Shown one piece after another: positions 27,865-35,515 of a stretch of DNA of 64,000 nt. The notes beneath the pieces were generated by a model. The model worked only from the letters and a program-made list of their open reading frames with translations. It did not search any database and was not told where the DNA came from. Where the stretch lies: NCBI GenBank assembly GCA_963747335.1, contig CAVVEV010000011.1:1-64000 (forward strand), read 5' to 3'. Each line of letters starts with the position of its first letter. Within the stretch, counting starts at the first letter, position 1. This DNA comes from Prado023 sp963747335 (lineage in GTDB: Bacteria > Actinomycetota > Actinomycetes > S36-B12 > CAIYMF01). The position numbers were made by a program, and so were the translations under genes.

Positions 27865-28905
27865 TCAACCAGCTTCGCGCGGCGGGGCCAGACCGGGTGC
27901 CTGCTCCGGGTTGATGAAGCCGAAGTCGCGAACCTCGAACTGGGGTACCACCTGAGACAACTCCGCCACCAGAGCCTCAGATACGCGCTCGCCAATCACG
28001 CTGTCCTGCGGAAAGACGAGCACCGTCAACCCGTTCGGCGTCCGAAGAACATCGGTCGCAGACTCGGGTTGGGGGAAGCCCTCCGGAACGACCAGCATGT
28101 CCGCCTCGATCCCTGAGGCCTTGCCCTCGAACCAGACGGGGACGATCGTCGGGCCTAGGGGGTCACTTAACTTCTCATCGAGCTCTGCCAAGACTTCTTC
28201 GGCATCCGGGGGTCGGGGTGCCTCCAGCGTGATCTTGCACTCCGACTTCGTCTCGTTCTTCCACCACAGCGTGTAGGTGTAGGTCACGGACTGACCATCA
28301 CTTGGCAGTTTGTTGTCCTCGATGAACGTACATGGGGTGCCTAGGCAACTATTGAATACTGGCTTGTAGAACTTGGGGAAGTCTGGCTGCCTGGTCACGC
28401 GATCGACCTGCATGGTTGCGGGCCAGCGCACCTCCACCACCCTCCATGCTGTCTCCTTCGTCTGACAGGGCTCCACAGGCTGAGTTCCGCCAGGCTCCGT
28501 GGGGCCACCGTCCGTGGGGCCACTGTCCGTGGGGCCACTGTCCGTGGGGCCACTGTCCGTGGGGCCACTGTCTGTGGGGCCACTGTCTGTGGGGCCACTG
28601 TCTGTGGGGCCACTGTCTGTGGGGCCACTGTCTGTGGGGCCACTGTCTGTGGGGCCACTGTCCGTGGGGCCAGTGTTGGTGGGACTGGCCGATTGTTGCC
28701 CGGGCGGCGCCGAGGACGACCCTCCGGCACCGCTACTCGGCGTGGGGGTTGAAGGTTCGACCGTCGACTGATCCGTGCCCTGACCCGCCAAATCGTCAAC
28801 CTCAGCCGAGCCGCAGGACGACGTGACCAGCGCTGCGGCGACCATCACGGCGAGCGGGAGCAACGTCTTCGTGCGCCAAGCCACCACACTCCGCAACCCA
28901 AGCAT
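27865..28905 (-). CDS. Lipoprotein with GPTDS tandem repeats
   Basis: 346 residues from ATG 28905 (GGAAGGTGG upstream). The signal AVMVAAALVTSSCG gives a lipobox and a lipidated Cys. Residues about 32-70 are Ser/Thr/Pro-rich, then come ten GPTDS units and variants (GPTDG, GPTEPGG) encoded by a 15-base tandem repeat. The folded C-terminal 220 residues contain VEPCQTKETAWRVVEVRWPA, NSCLGTPCTFIEDNKLPSDG and SKCKI-like cysteines, suggesting disulfides. No family is recognised. The repeat probably acts as a stalk that lifts the domain off the membrane; the next gene encodes a membrane protein that may be a partner. Confidence 0.75.
   Translation of the reverse strand: MLGLRSVVAWRTKTLLPLAVMVAAALVTSSCGSAEVDDLAGQGTDQSTVEPSTPTPSSGAGGSSSAPPGQQSASPTNTGPTDSGPTDSGPTDSGPTDSGPTDSGPTDSGPTDSGPTDSGPTDSGPTDSGPTDGGPTEPGGTQPVEPCQTKETAWRVVEVRWPATMQVDRVTRQPDFPKFYKPVFNSCLGTPCTFIEDNKLPSDGQSVTYTYTLWWKNETKSECKITLEAPRPPDAEEVLAELDEKLSDPLGPTIVPVWFEGKASGIEADMLVVPEGFPQPESATDVLRTPNGLTVLVFPQDSVIGERVSEALVAELSQVVPQFEVRDFGFINPEQAPGLAPPREAG
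28501..28680. repeat. 15-bp tandem repeat, 12 units
   Basis: Twelve 15-base units of the form GGGGCCACTGTCCGT. Four TCCGT-type units are followed by six TCTGT-type units, one more TCCGT unit and one diverged unit. Blocks of identical variants point to recent expansion. Length is a multiple of three, so changes in copy number keep the lipoprotein in frame. Confidence 0.95.
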
Positions 28906-29452
28906 GGCTACCACCTTCCGCCACACCTCCACGTATACGCCGAGCAGTTTCACAGGCGGTAGGGCCCAAAGGCCCCGCCTGCGAACGGGTACGACACCCC
29001 CCGAGCTGCGCGTGCTCAACCGGCTGTGGCCCCCGGTCAACGACCAGCCGAACTGCTTCACCCCGACGGCGAAGCCGTCCACCGGCCCGTCAGAGACCAG
29101 CACGGCTGCCGCATCGGCGATCGCTTGTGCCTTTGTGCCTCGGGTCAGGCGTTCCCGCACATCGCCGATGACCTGTCCGAGCAGTACCTGCACAGCGAGC
29201 AGGTACAGACGTTTGTCACCGACCGCATGCGCCAGAAGCGATCCGGATCGACGGACCGGCACGATCGCGACGGCCGCCGGAGGTGCGGATCGGTCCTGGG
29301 CCACGCCGGCCCAACCATCCGGGCAGCGGCGTCCAGGTCACCGACATCCCCCACCTGGCGGGCCCGGTCGGGGCACGCCGGACTTGCGGGCGCTGGACCT
29401 GGGCAACCCTACCGGCCGCGGACCCTGTGGCGCTCCCCGGGCCGCGTGCCGG
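28906..29452. other. No convincing gene
   Basis: About 550 bases upstream of the lipoprotein operon. A minus-strand open stretch (about 29000-29300, containing RLTRGTKAQAIADAAAVLVS) looks weakly coding and may be a gene remnant. No ribosome site, RNA gene or repeat was recognised. Confidence 0.35.
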
Positions 29453-29791
29453 TCAGTCCATGAGGACGGTGGCCAGGGCCTGGCCCTTGTCGGGGCCGCG
29501 TTCCACGGCGACAGCGAAGACGTACACCCCGGCCTTCCACGTCTCGGCCCTGATCGGCACAACCAGGATGCTGTAGAACCCGGGCAGCCGCCCCCCGGTG
29601 ACGCTGGTGATGTTGACCAGCGCCCCACCGGGCCCGACGACCATCGGATCGACCTTGAACTGGGTGGCGGTCAGGCCGGTGACGGGCACCCCGCCGGCGT
29701 CGGTGACCGACACCAGAAGGTAGTTGGGCTGCCGGTTGCCCGGCGCGGCGATGCTGTCCTCCGAGAATGCGCTGACGATGAGCCTGGCCAT
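29453..29791 (-). CDS. Small beta-rich protein of unknown function
   Basis: 112 residues; ATG 29791 follows AGGGAG. The sequence alternates hydrophobic and polar residues in strand-like segments (MARLIVSAFSEDSIAAPGNR, YLLVSVTDAGGVPVTGLTA, FYSILVVPIRAETWKAGVYV, VFAVAVERGPDKGQALATVL), resembling an Ig-like or carboxypeptidase-regulatory-like beta-sandwich. There is no signal peptide. It opens the hydrolase cluster of 29.4-38.7 kb on the opposite strand to the first patatin gene. Confidence 0.65.
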   Translation of the reverse strand: MARLIVSAFSEDSIAAPGNRQPNYLLVSVTDAGGVPVTGLTATQFKVDPMVVGPGGALVNITSVTGGRLPGFYSILVVPIRAETWKAGVYVFAVAVERGPDKGQALATVLMD

Positions 29792-30070
29792 GATCCCACT
29801 CCCTTCATCCGGGCCGCCGGGGCCCGACAGAGCCACGCCCGGGACGGCGATCTGCACACCCCCATGGTCGCGCGCCCCGGGCGGCCGGGGACAGGTGCGA
29901 AGGTCCCGCCACCGGGCAGCGCTGGCCACCCAGGGGGGGCGTTCGTCCACTGCGGGACCCACCTGGGCGGGCCGTTGCGCTTCAGCACGGCCGGGACGAC
30001 GGGGCGGAAGGGAGCCTCGTGGGTGGGCGGCTCGGCGCTGTGGGTAGGGTCTGGGTATTCGGGCCGGTGG

Positions 30071-30580
30071 ATGGCTGGGGGATCGGTGGATGCGGAACGT
30101 TCGTCGCCGGGGGATGACGCCCTGAGGTTGGTCGGGCAGTTGCGCGATCTGGGCGGGAGGATGCCGCCGGGCACGGTCGCGGCGGAGTTGGCGACGTTCG
30201 GGCCGCTGCTGAACGCGGTCGTCGGCGGGCGGGGTGGGGTGGCGGCGTTCCGGGACGGGGTGCTGCTGGACGAGGCGGCGTTCATAGACGCCTACCGTCG
30301 GGTGTACGAGGCGCTGCTGGCCGACCTGCCTGGTCGCTCGGCGCTGCTGCGCCTGGTGGATCTGGCGATCGCTGCCGACCACCGGGAGAACGCGCGCCTG
30401 CTGGCGGCCTTCGCGATGCTCGATCCGGCGGCGGCGGGTGAGGAGCCGGAGGTGCTGGGTGCGACCCGTCATGCGGCGCCGGCGGCAGCGCATGCCGGGA
30501 TCAAGTTCCTGCTCCTGGGGGCACCGTCGGTGCCCGCGGCGGTGACGTATCTGGTGCTCCGGGCGCGGGCCCGCAGCTGA
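30071..30580 (+). CDS. Hypothetical helical protein preceding a patatin gene
   Basis: 169 residues from ATG 30071. Ala/Leu-rich helical segments dominate (PPGTVAAELATFGPLLNAVV, AFIDAYRRVYEALLADLPGR, RLVDLAIAADHRENARLLAA), with a final hydrophobic stretch FLLLGAPSVPAAVTYLVLRA. No family is recognised. Its stop is 17 bases before the patatin start, so the two are almost certainly co-transcribed. It could regulate or bind the lipase; this is inference. Confidence 0.65.
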   Translation: MAGGSVDAERSSPGDDALRLVGQLRDLGGRMPPGTVAAELATFGPLLNAVVGGRGGVAAFRDGVLLDEAAFIDAYRRVYEALLADLPGRSALLRLVDLAIAADHRENARLLAAFAMLDPAAAGEEPEVLGATRHAAPAAAHAGIKFLLLGAPSVPAAVTYLVLRARARS

Positions 30581-30597
30581 CACGAGGGGTGGTGCAC

Positions 30598-31779
30598 ATG
30601 GCCGGGGAGACACTCGAGATCGGTGTGGTGATCGCTGGTGCCGGGGCGCGGGGGGCCTACGAGGCGGGGCTGCTCGCGGGTCTGCTTCCCGAGATCGCGG
30701 CGCGCACCCACGCCGACGGCGTGGTGGCGCGGTTCTGGTTCATCGGGACCAGCGCGGGGTCGCTGAACTCGGTGCTGATCGCCAGCCGCGCGCCACGGGT
30801 GGCGCCTGAGCAGGAGCCGGCGGAGGTCCGCGAGCTGTGGATGGCGACGATGGACCAGGTCGCCGACGTGTGGGGCAGCGTCAGCGAGGGCCGGGTCATC
30901 GGGCTGCTGCCCAACGGTCGGCTCCTGGCGGGGCTCACCCGGCTGATGCCGGCCGGGCGGTTGCCGTTGACCAGCCTGCTGAACACCGACCCGCTGCACC
31001 GGCTGGCCCAGGATCGGTCGATCGTGGATTGGGCGCAGCTGCACCGCAACGTCGTCGACGGCACGGTCGGGGCGGTGGGCGCGGCCACGACCGCCCGCGA
31101 CGGCCGCACGGTGGTGTTCCTGCACCGACACGACGGCCGACCGATCCCCCGGGACGTGTTGCGCGATATCGACTACGTGGACTGCCCGGGCGGTATCGAG
31201 GCCCAGCACGTGCTGGCGTCCTCGGCGATCCCGGTGGCGTTCCCGGCGCAGCGAATCACCGAACCCCCGGAATGGGAGGGCTGGTACTACGACGGGGGGG
31301 TGCGGCTGAACACCCCGTTGAAGCCAGCCATCGAGCTGGGCCTGCGGCACCTGGTGATCGTGGGGACCCACCCGGACCGCTACGACCGCGACGAGCTGCC
31401 CGACCCCGGGCTGGCGTGCCCGGAGGTGGACGAGGCGGCGGTCCCGGTGGCCAACCAGATCATGGCCGACCAACTGATCCAGGACCTGCAGACCCTGCGC
31501 AGCCGCAACCGGGTCCAGCCACAGCAGGCCACGAAGTACCTGTTCGCCGGGCCCGCGACATTCGACGCGCTGGCCGACCTAGCGCGGAACACGCCCACGC
31601 ACTGGACGTTGGCCCAGCAAGCGCGCAAACTGCTGGGCGCTCAAGCCCGGGACGAGCTGTCCAGCTACCTGCTGTTCGACCCCGGCTACCTCGCCGCGTC
31701 CGTGGAAGCTGGGCGAACCCGGGCCCACAAGGCCAACGTGCTGCGCGGAGGCACCGAGGCCGTGGAATGGTCGACCTGA
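30598..31779 (+). CDS. Patatin-like phospholipase
   Basis: 393 residues from ATG 30598 (GAGGGG upstream; GTG 30589 is an alternative). The three patatin elements are present: the glycine-rich oxyanion segment IAGAGARGAYEAG (residues 12-24), the nucleophile motif GTSAGS with Ser52, and the DGG motif with Asp232 in WYYDGGVRLNTPLKPAIELG. Patatins are Ser-Asp dyad lipases that release fatty acids from phospholipids. The C-terminal 130 residues (ANQIMADQLIQDLQTLRSRN and onward) are helical and specific to this type. No signal peptide or membrane segment is present, so it acts in the cytoplasm unless exported by another route. Confidence 0.9.
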   Translation: MAGETLEIGVVIAGAGARGAYEAGLLAGLLPEIAARTHADGVVARFWFIGTSAGSLNSVLIASRAPRVAPEQEPAEVRELWMATMDQVADVWGSVSEGRVIGLLPNGRLLAGLTRLMPAGRLPLTSLLNTDPLHRLAQDRSIVDWAQLHRNVVDGTVGAVGAATTARDGRTVVFLHRHDGRPIPRDVLRDIDYVDCPGGIEAQHVLASSAIPVAFPAQRITEPPEWEGWYYDGGVRLNTPLKPAIELGLRHLVIVGTHPDRYDRDELPDPGLACPEVDEAAVPVANQIMADQLIQDLQTLRSRNRVQPQQATKYLFAGPATFDALADLARNTPTHWTLAQQARKLLGAQARDELSSYLLFDPGYLAASVEAGRTRAHKANVLRGGTEAVEWST

Positions 31780-32312
31780 CCGGGGATCAGGTTGGTCGAG
31801 CGGGTGCCAATGGCTGCGGGCAGAAGGTAACGACCAGTTTGCCCCTCGCGCCGCGGTGACCGGATTCCGCTGGGTCAAGCGAACCCTCAATCGGCCAAAC
31901 GCCGAGGGCTCGGCCATGAGTTGCGCAATGGGCGCCCTCTGGGGTCGGTGTCCAGGTTGGAGAGGTCCCGCTCCGGTGACCGACGACGCTGGGGACCTCG
32001 TCCGAACGCCGCTCCGAAAAGGGTCGAGTCCGGGTTGGCCGAGGCTGGGTCCTGGTCTCGGCCGGGTTCGTCGAACTCGGCATCTTCGACGAGTAGTCCC
32101 CGACAGGTGTCCAGGCGACGATCGCCGCGGGTGCCTTTCGGGTGCGTGACCCTGCCGAACGCGGCGATGGGAGACCCCCGAGCGACCAGCCGGCCCCCAA
32201 GAGTTGGCCCCGGTCGGTCGTGCTCCAGGGTTCACTGCGCCGGGGTGTGTGCCAAGGTGGGGGGCGGTGGTCGGTTGCCCCCGGATGCCTACTGAGGGAA
32301 GGGGAAGGTGCC
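31780..32312. other. No gene recognised
   Basis: 533 bases between the patatin and DUF2278 genes. Open frames on both strands have poor codon bias and no family features. Confidence 0.45.
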
Positions 32313-33299
32313 ATGCCGTTGTCGCAGTACGGGGTTCTGGTGGGGCGAGTGTTCGCCCGCCGTCGGGAGTCCGCGTGGGAGACGACCCCGCATTACCAGG
32401 TGCATGTGGTGGCCGACGGGGTGGACTACCGGGTCGCGGTCAACGTGCAGTCGGCGCTGGCGCCGTCGCAGTTGCGGTACTTGGTGGATGACGACTTCGC
32501 GCATCCGGTGACCGAGGGCCTGGCGGGGTTCGCCGAGGGGTGGACGGGGTTGCCGTCCCAGGCCGGGGGTGCCAGCCTGGACTTCATCCGGGGCAACCTG
32601 TTCGACCCCGCCGACCTGAGGCTGCTGCCCGCTGATCTGCCGGGGGAGCGCAACGACCTGGCGGACCTGCTGGACAGCTACCTGCTGCGGGCCGTCGAGG
32701 ACCCGACGGCGACGGTGTTCGCCTTCGGGCAGCGCTGGGGACCCGACCAGGCCCACCCGGATCCCACCTTCGGGTTCAGCCCCGGCAACGGGGTCCACGA
32801 CATCCACATGAACCAGGGCAACAGCACGCAGTTCGCTGGTGACGACGGGGTCTGGCAGGACGGCGGGTTGCTGATCCGGTTCGCGGGCACCCCCCGGTGG
32901 GTCGCGATCTTCCTGGCGTTCCAGAGCCAGTCGTGGCACACCGACGACACCACCGGTCACGCCCTCGACGTCGAGCCCGCCGCCTCGGTGCACGTGGTCG
33001 CGGCGTTGGTGAACCCGGTCGGGCCGAGCCCGGAGAAGGAGTCGGTGACCCTGCTGAACACCTCCCCGGACGAGGTGGACCTGACCGGGTGGTCGTTCGC
33101 CGACCGGGACAAGCGCCGAGCCCCGGTGCCGGGCGTGCGCCTGGCCCCCGGGGACGCGCTGCGAGTGCCCCTGCAGCCGCCCGCGCAACTGGGCAACAAC
33201 GGTGGGGCGCTGACCCTGCTGGACCGCGACGGGCTGAAGATCCACGGGGTGGCCTACACCGCCCAGCAGGTCCGCGAGGGGTGGACCGTCGTCTTCTGA
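32313..33299 (+). CDS. DUF2278 protein with C-terminal lamin-tail domain
   Basis: 328 residues; ATG 32313 has GGGAAGG upstream. The DUF2278 part (about 1-215) opens MPLSQYGVLVGRVFARRRES and includes the characteristic NGVHDIHMNQGN and the later FLAFQSQSWHTDD. The C-terminal 90 residues form a lamin-tail (LTD) Ig-like fold (VTLLNTSPDEVDLTGWSFAD, LAPGDALRVPLQPPAQLGNN, GALTLLDRDGLKIHGVAYT). LTD domains often accompany nucleases, phosphatases and proteases. The DUF2278 core is uncharacterised; conserved His/Asp residues hint at metal binding. It lies in the hydrolase cluster between patatin and DUF6345 genes. Confidence 0.85.
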   Translation: MPLSQYGVLVGRVFARRRESAWETTPHYQVHVVADGVDYRVAVNVQSALAPSQLRYLVDDDFAHPVTEGLAGFAEGWTGLPSQAGGASLDFIRGNLFDPADLRLLPADLPGERNDLADLLDSYLLRAVEDPTATVFAFGQRWGPDQAHPDPTFGFSPGNGVHDIHMNQGNSTQFAGDDGVWQDGGLLIRFAGTPRWVAIFLAFQSQSWHTDDTTGHALDVEPAASVHVVAALVNPVGPSPEKESVTLLNTSPDEVDLTGWSFADRDKRRAPVPGVRLAPGDALRVPLQPPAQLGNNGGALTLLDRDGLKIHGVAYTAQQVREGWTVVF

Positions 33300-33360
33300 C
33301 CCCAGCCGATCGACCGGCGACCACAGTCAGCCGATCCTGGGCTGGGCAGCCGTCCCTGGA

Positions 33361-34155
33361 CTACCGCACCGCCTTCAGCTGCAGCAGCTGCCGCGGCGGC
33401 TGGAGGCGCGCATCGCTCCCAGCCGCCCCACCCATCTCCACCTCGGCGAACCAGTAGGGCACGAGCAGGTCCGGCCCACCGCCGTACTCGCCGGCGAAAT
33501 AGGCCAGCCGCAGGTTCAACAGCTTCCAAGCCCGGGTCCCTTCCCCACGCTTGATGAGCCGGCCTGCCACAGCGTCGGTGGCCTCCTCCTCAGTGAGCAG
33601 CGGCCGAGACTCGAAGACCTCGAGCTTCTCCCACAGCCCCCGGTGGATCAGAGCAGGGGACTCGGGGCGCTTGAATGTCATCCGGACCTTCGCCCGCGGC
33701 CCGGTGACATAGCGATCGTTGACCTGCAGGATCGAGACAAGGTCAGTGGTGACCGGGACGTCCCGCACCCGCCGACGCCGTCCATCGCCCTGCTCCACCC
33801 GGGATTCCCCGACGACAGCCCGCGTCTCGAACGACACTCGGACTCGGTCGTCCGAGTCCTGGGGGCCGAGGCGGAACTCGTCCAGGAACCGGCGGCTCCA
33901 CTCGTCCACCTTCCCAGGGTCCGGCACCTCCTTCACCGGCTCTGCCAGCCCCTGGGACTGGTCGGTGTAGAAGAGTAGGCCGGCGAATTTCGCGCCGGGC
34001 TGCGCGTAGGCAAGGGCGCGCACGTCGTCGCGGGCGAACAGCGCCTCCTCGGTGACGACGACGTCACCCTTCAATCCCAGTGCACCGCCGATCGCGACGA
34101 ACTTGTCCCTGTCCATTCGTTCCGTATGGATACGGAAGACCTCGATCTCCTCCAT
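33361..34155 (-). CDS. Unknown protein, partner of the DUF6345 gene
   Basis: 264 residues from ATG 34155 with AAGGGG upstream, starting 17 bases after the DUF6345 stop, so the two are one operon. The protein opens MEEIEVFRIHTERMDRDKFV and contains GALGLKGDVVVTEEALFARD, ALAYAQPGAKFAGLLFYTDQ, a basic segment GDGRRRRVRDVPVTTD, and PALIHRGLWEKLEVFESRPL near a C-terminal strand-rich region (GGGPDLLVPYWFAEVEM). No signal peptide. No family recognised. Tight coupling to a caspase-like gene suggests a regulator, substrate or binding partner; this is inference. Confidence 0.75.
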   Translation of the reverse strand: MEEIEVFRIHTERMDRDKFVAIGGALGLKGDVVVTEEALFARDDVRALAYAQPGAKFAGLLFYTDQSQGLAEPVKEVPDPGKVDEWSRRFLDEFRLGPQDSDDRVRVSFETRAVVGESRVEQGDGRRRRVRDVPVTTDLVSILQVNDRYVTGPRAKVRMTFKRPESPALIHRGLWEKLEVFESRPLLTEEEATDAVAGRLIKRGEGTRAWKLLNLRLAYFAGEYGGGPDLLVPYWFAEVEMGGAAGSDARLQPPRQLLQLKAVR

Positions 34156-34171
34156 GGTCCGGTTCCCCTTG

Positions 34172-34939
34172 TCAGCAGCCGCGCGGCATCCACGCGCGCC
34201 ACGTGTGCGGGTACGGGTCCGCGGCGACGCTCCCGCACCCGTGGATGTAGTCGTTCGCCGGGTCGGCGGACGCGTTGCCGGCGTAGAGGACGGCGGCCTC
34301 CGCCCAGTCCGGCTGGGTGGTGCTGGTCATCTGGAACCAGGCGTCGATGACCTTGAGGGGGATCTTTGGAAACATCCACCCCGGGAGCCCGAACACCACT
34401 GAGGGCCAGTTGCCGTCCAAATAGGCCGCGAAGTACCTGCCGGGGGTCGGCAGGTCGAGGCTCGTGGTGGTGAAACTGCACATGATGTGCAGTCCCTCGA
34501 ACGCAGCACGCCAGCGTTCGAACACGTTGTAGGTGGTCCCGCCGAAGTCCGCCTCCCACTGCAGCGTGTTGCACACCTCGAGTGCGATCCACTCCAAGTT
34601 GCCCCGCCCGAGGCGGAGGTCGCCGTTGAGCGTCCCGGCGATGTAGTCCGACTCTGCGGTGGCATCGTCAGGCACGTCGGATCGGAAGTAGAAGCCCCAC
34701 GGGCTGCCGTGACCCGTGAAATAGCAGATGTCGACATCGTCCGCCCAGTCGGGGGCGTGGCCGCCCTTGCCGGTGTGCTTGAAGTCGTCCTCGAAGGCGT
34801 TGCCGTCGCCCCAGTTGAAGGCACCGGTCCATCCCTGGCTGACCAACTCGTCGTAGAAGCCGCCCGCGTCCTCGTGCTCGTGGGTCAGCTGGTTGAGCCA
34901 GTCGTAATTGTTGATCCATTCGACGCCGACTCTGGGCAT
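34172..34939 (-). CDS. DUF6345 protein, caspase-like His/Cys peptidase candidate
   Basis: 255 residues; ATG 34939 is chosen because AGGAGGG lies directly upstream. The family signature is clear: MPRVGVEWINNYDWLNQL, FNWGDGNAFEDDF, the His motif ICYFTGHGSPWGF (His77) and LEWIALEVCNTLQW (Cys123). A GHG histidine on one strand end and a Cys after the next core strand, about 45 residues later, is the dyad layout of caspase, CHAT and gingipain-type peptidases. This supports a cysteine peptidase, though activity is inferred. Later parts (FEGLHIMCSFTTTSLDLPTP, GRYFAAYLDG) are also typical for the family. No signal peptide is seen. Confidence 0.82.
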   Translation of the reverse strand: MPRVGVEWINNYDWLNQLTHEHEDAGGFYDELVSQGWTGAFNWGDGNAFEDDFKHTGKGGHAPDWADDVDICYFTGHGSPWGFYFRSDVPDDATAESDYIAGTLNGDLRLGRGNLEWIALEVCNTLQWEADFGGTTYNVFERWRAAFEGLHIMCSFTTTSLDLPTPGRYFAAYLDGNWPSVVFGLPGWMFPKIPLKVIDAWFQMTSTTQPDWAEAAVLYAGNASADPANDYIHGCGSVAADPYPHTWRAWMPRGC

Positions 34940-35207
34940 CTCGACCCTCCTGACTCCTCGATTGTCAAGCACGGTCCTCAGCGTGAACGCTACTCCCGGA
35001 GCGGCCGGGCAGGAAGGGCCTCGACCCCGCGCGTGGGCGGCGGAGGGTCCGAGGAGACGCTGGTGCCCGGCAAGGACGAGAGGTGCTCACCGCGCGCAAC
35101 GAGGGTGTCGCAAGTTCTCATCGAGATCCTCCGAACAAGCCCGAACGGATGTGCTACTCAACGCCATCTCCGGCAACGTCACCGTCCCTCAGCTGGAGGG
35201 AACGACG
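34940..35207. other. Upstream region of the DUF6345 operon
   Basis: No gene recognised. Probably holds promoters for the minus-strand DUF6345 operon and the plus-strand frame at 35208. Confidence 0.35.
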
Positions 35208-35400
35208 ATGGCTGAGCCTCAGCAGTTGCTTGCCACCACCTTCACAGGGCTGAAGTCCCCGGACGGGGCCATCGCGAGCCAGAAGCTCAAGACCCAGAAC
35301 CCGAAGGCCATCCACCGCGACGCGGGAGGGCTCCTCACGGTGACCTTGGCCGTGAGCCAGCAACGTGATGCTCGTGTAGGAGTCAAGCGGCTTGGCCGGC
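35208..35400 (+). pseudogene. Start of a short, probably truncated gene
   Basis: ATG 35208 has a good GGAGGG site 8-9 bases upstream and opens MAEPQQLLATTFTGLKSPDG and KLKTQNPKAIHRDAGGLLTV, which look coding. After about 55 residues (SQQRDAR) composition changes, and the frame runs on into the metalloprotease gene in the wrong frame. I read it as a remnant or a gene with a frameshift; function unknown. Confidence 0.35.
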
Positions 35401-35515
35401 AGGGGCTCGCCGCCTGTCCCCGGCTCGCGGGGGCCGGGTGCTTGGCCGATGACGGAGTGCCCGTTGCCGGTACGCTCCTTCGCAAACGGCAGGTGCCTGC
35501 TGCTGGCCTGGTGAG

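Noticed and set aside
28501..28680. Possible CRISPR array
   Set aside because: The units are 15 bp without spacers and lie in frame inside a lipoprotein gene.
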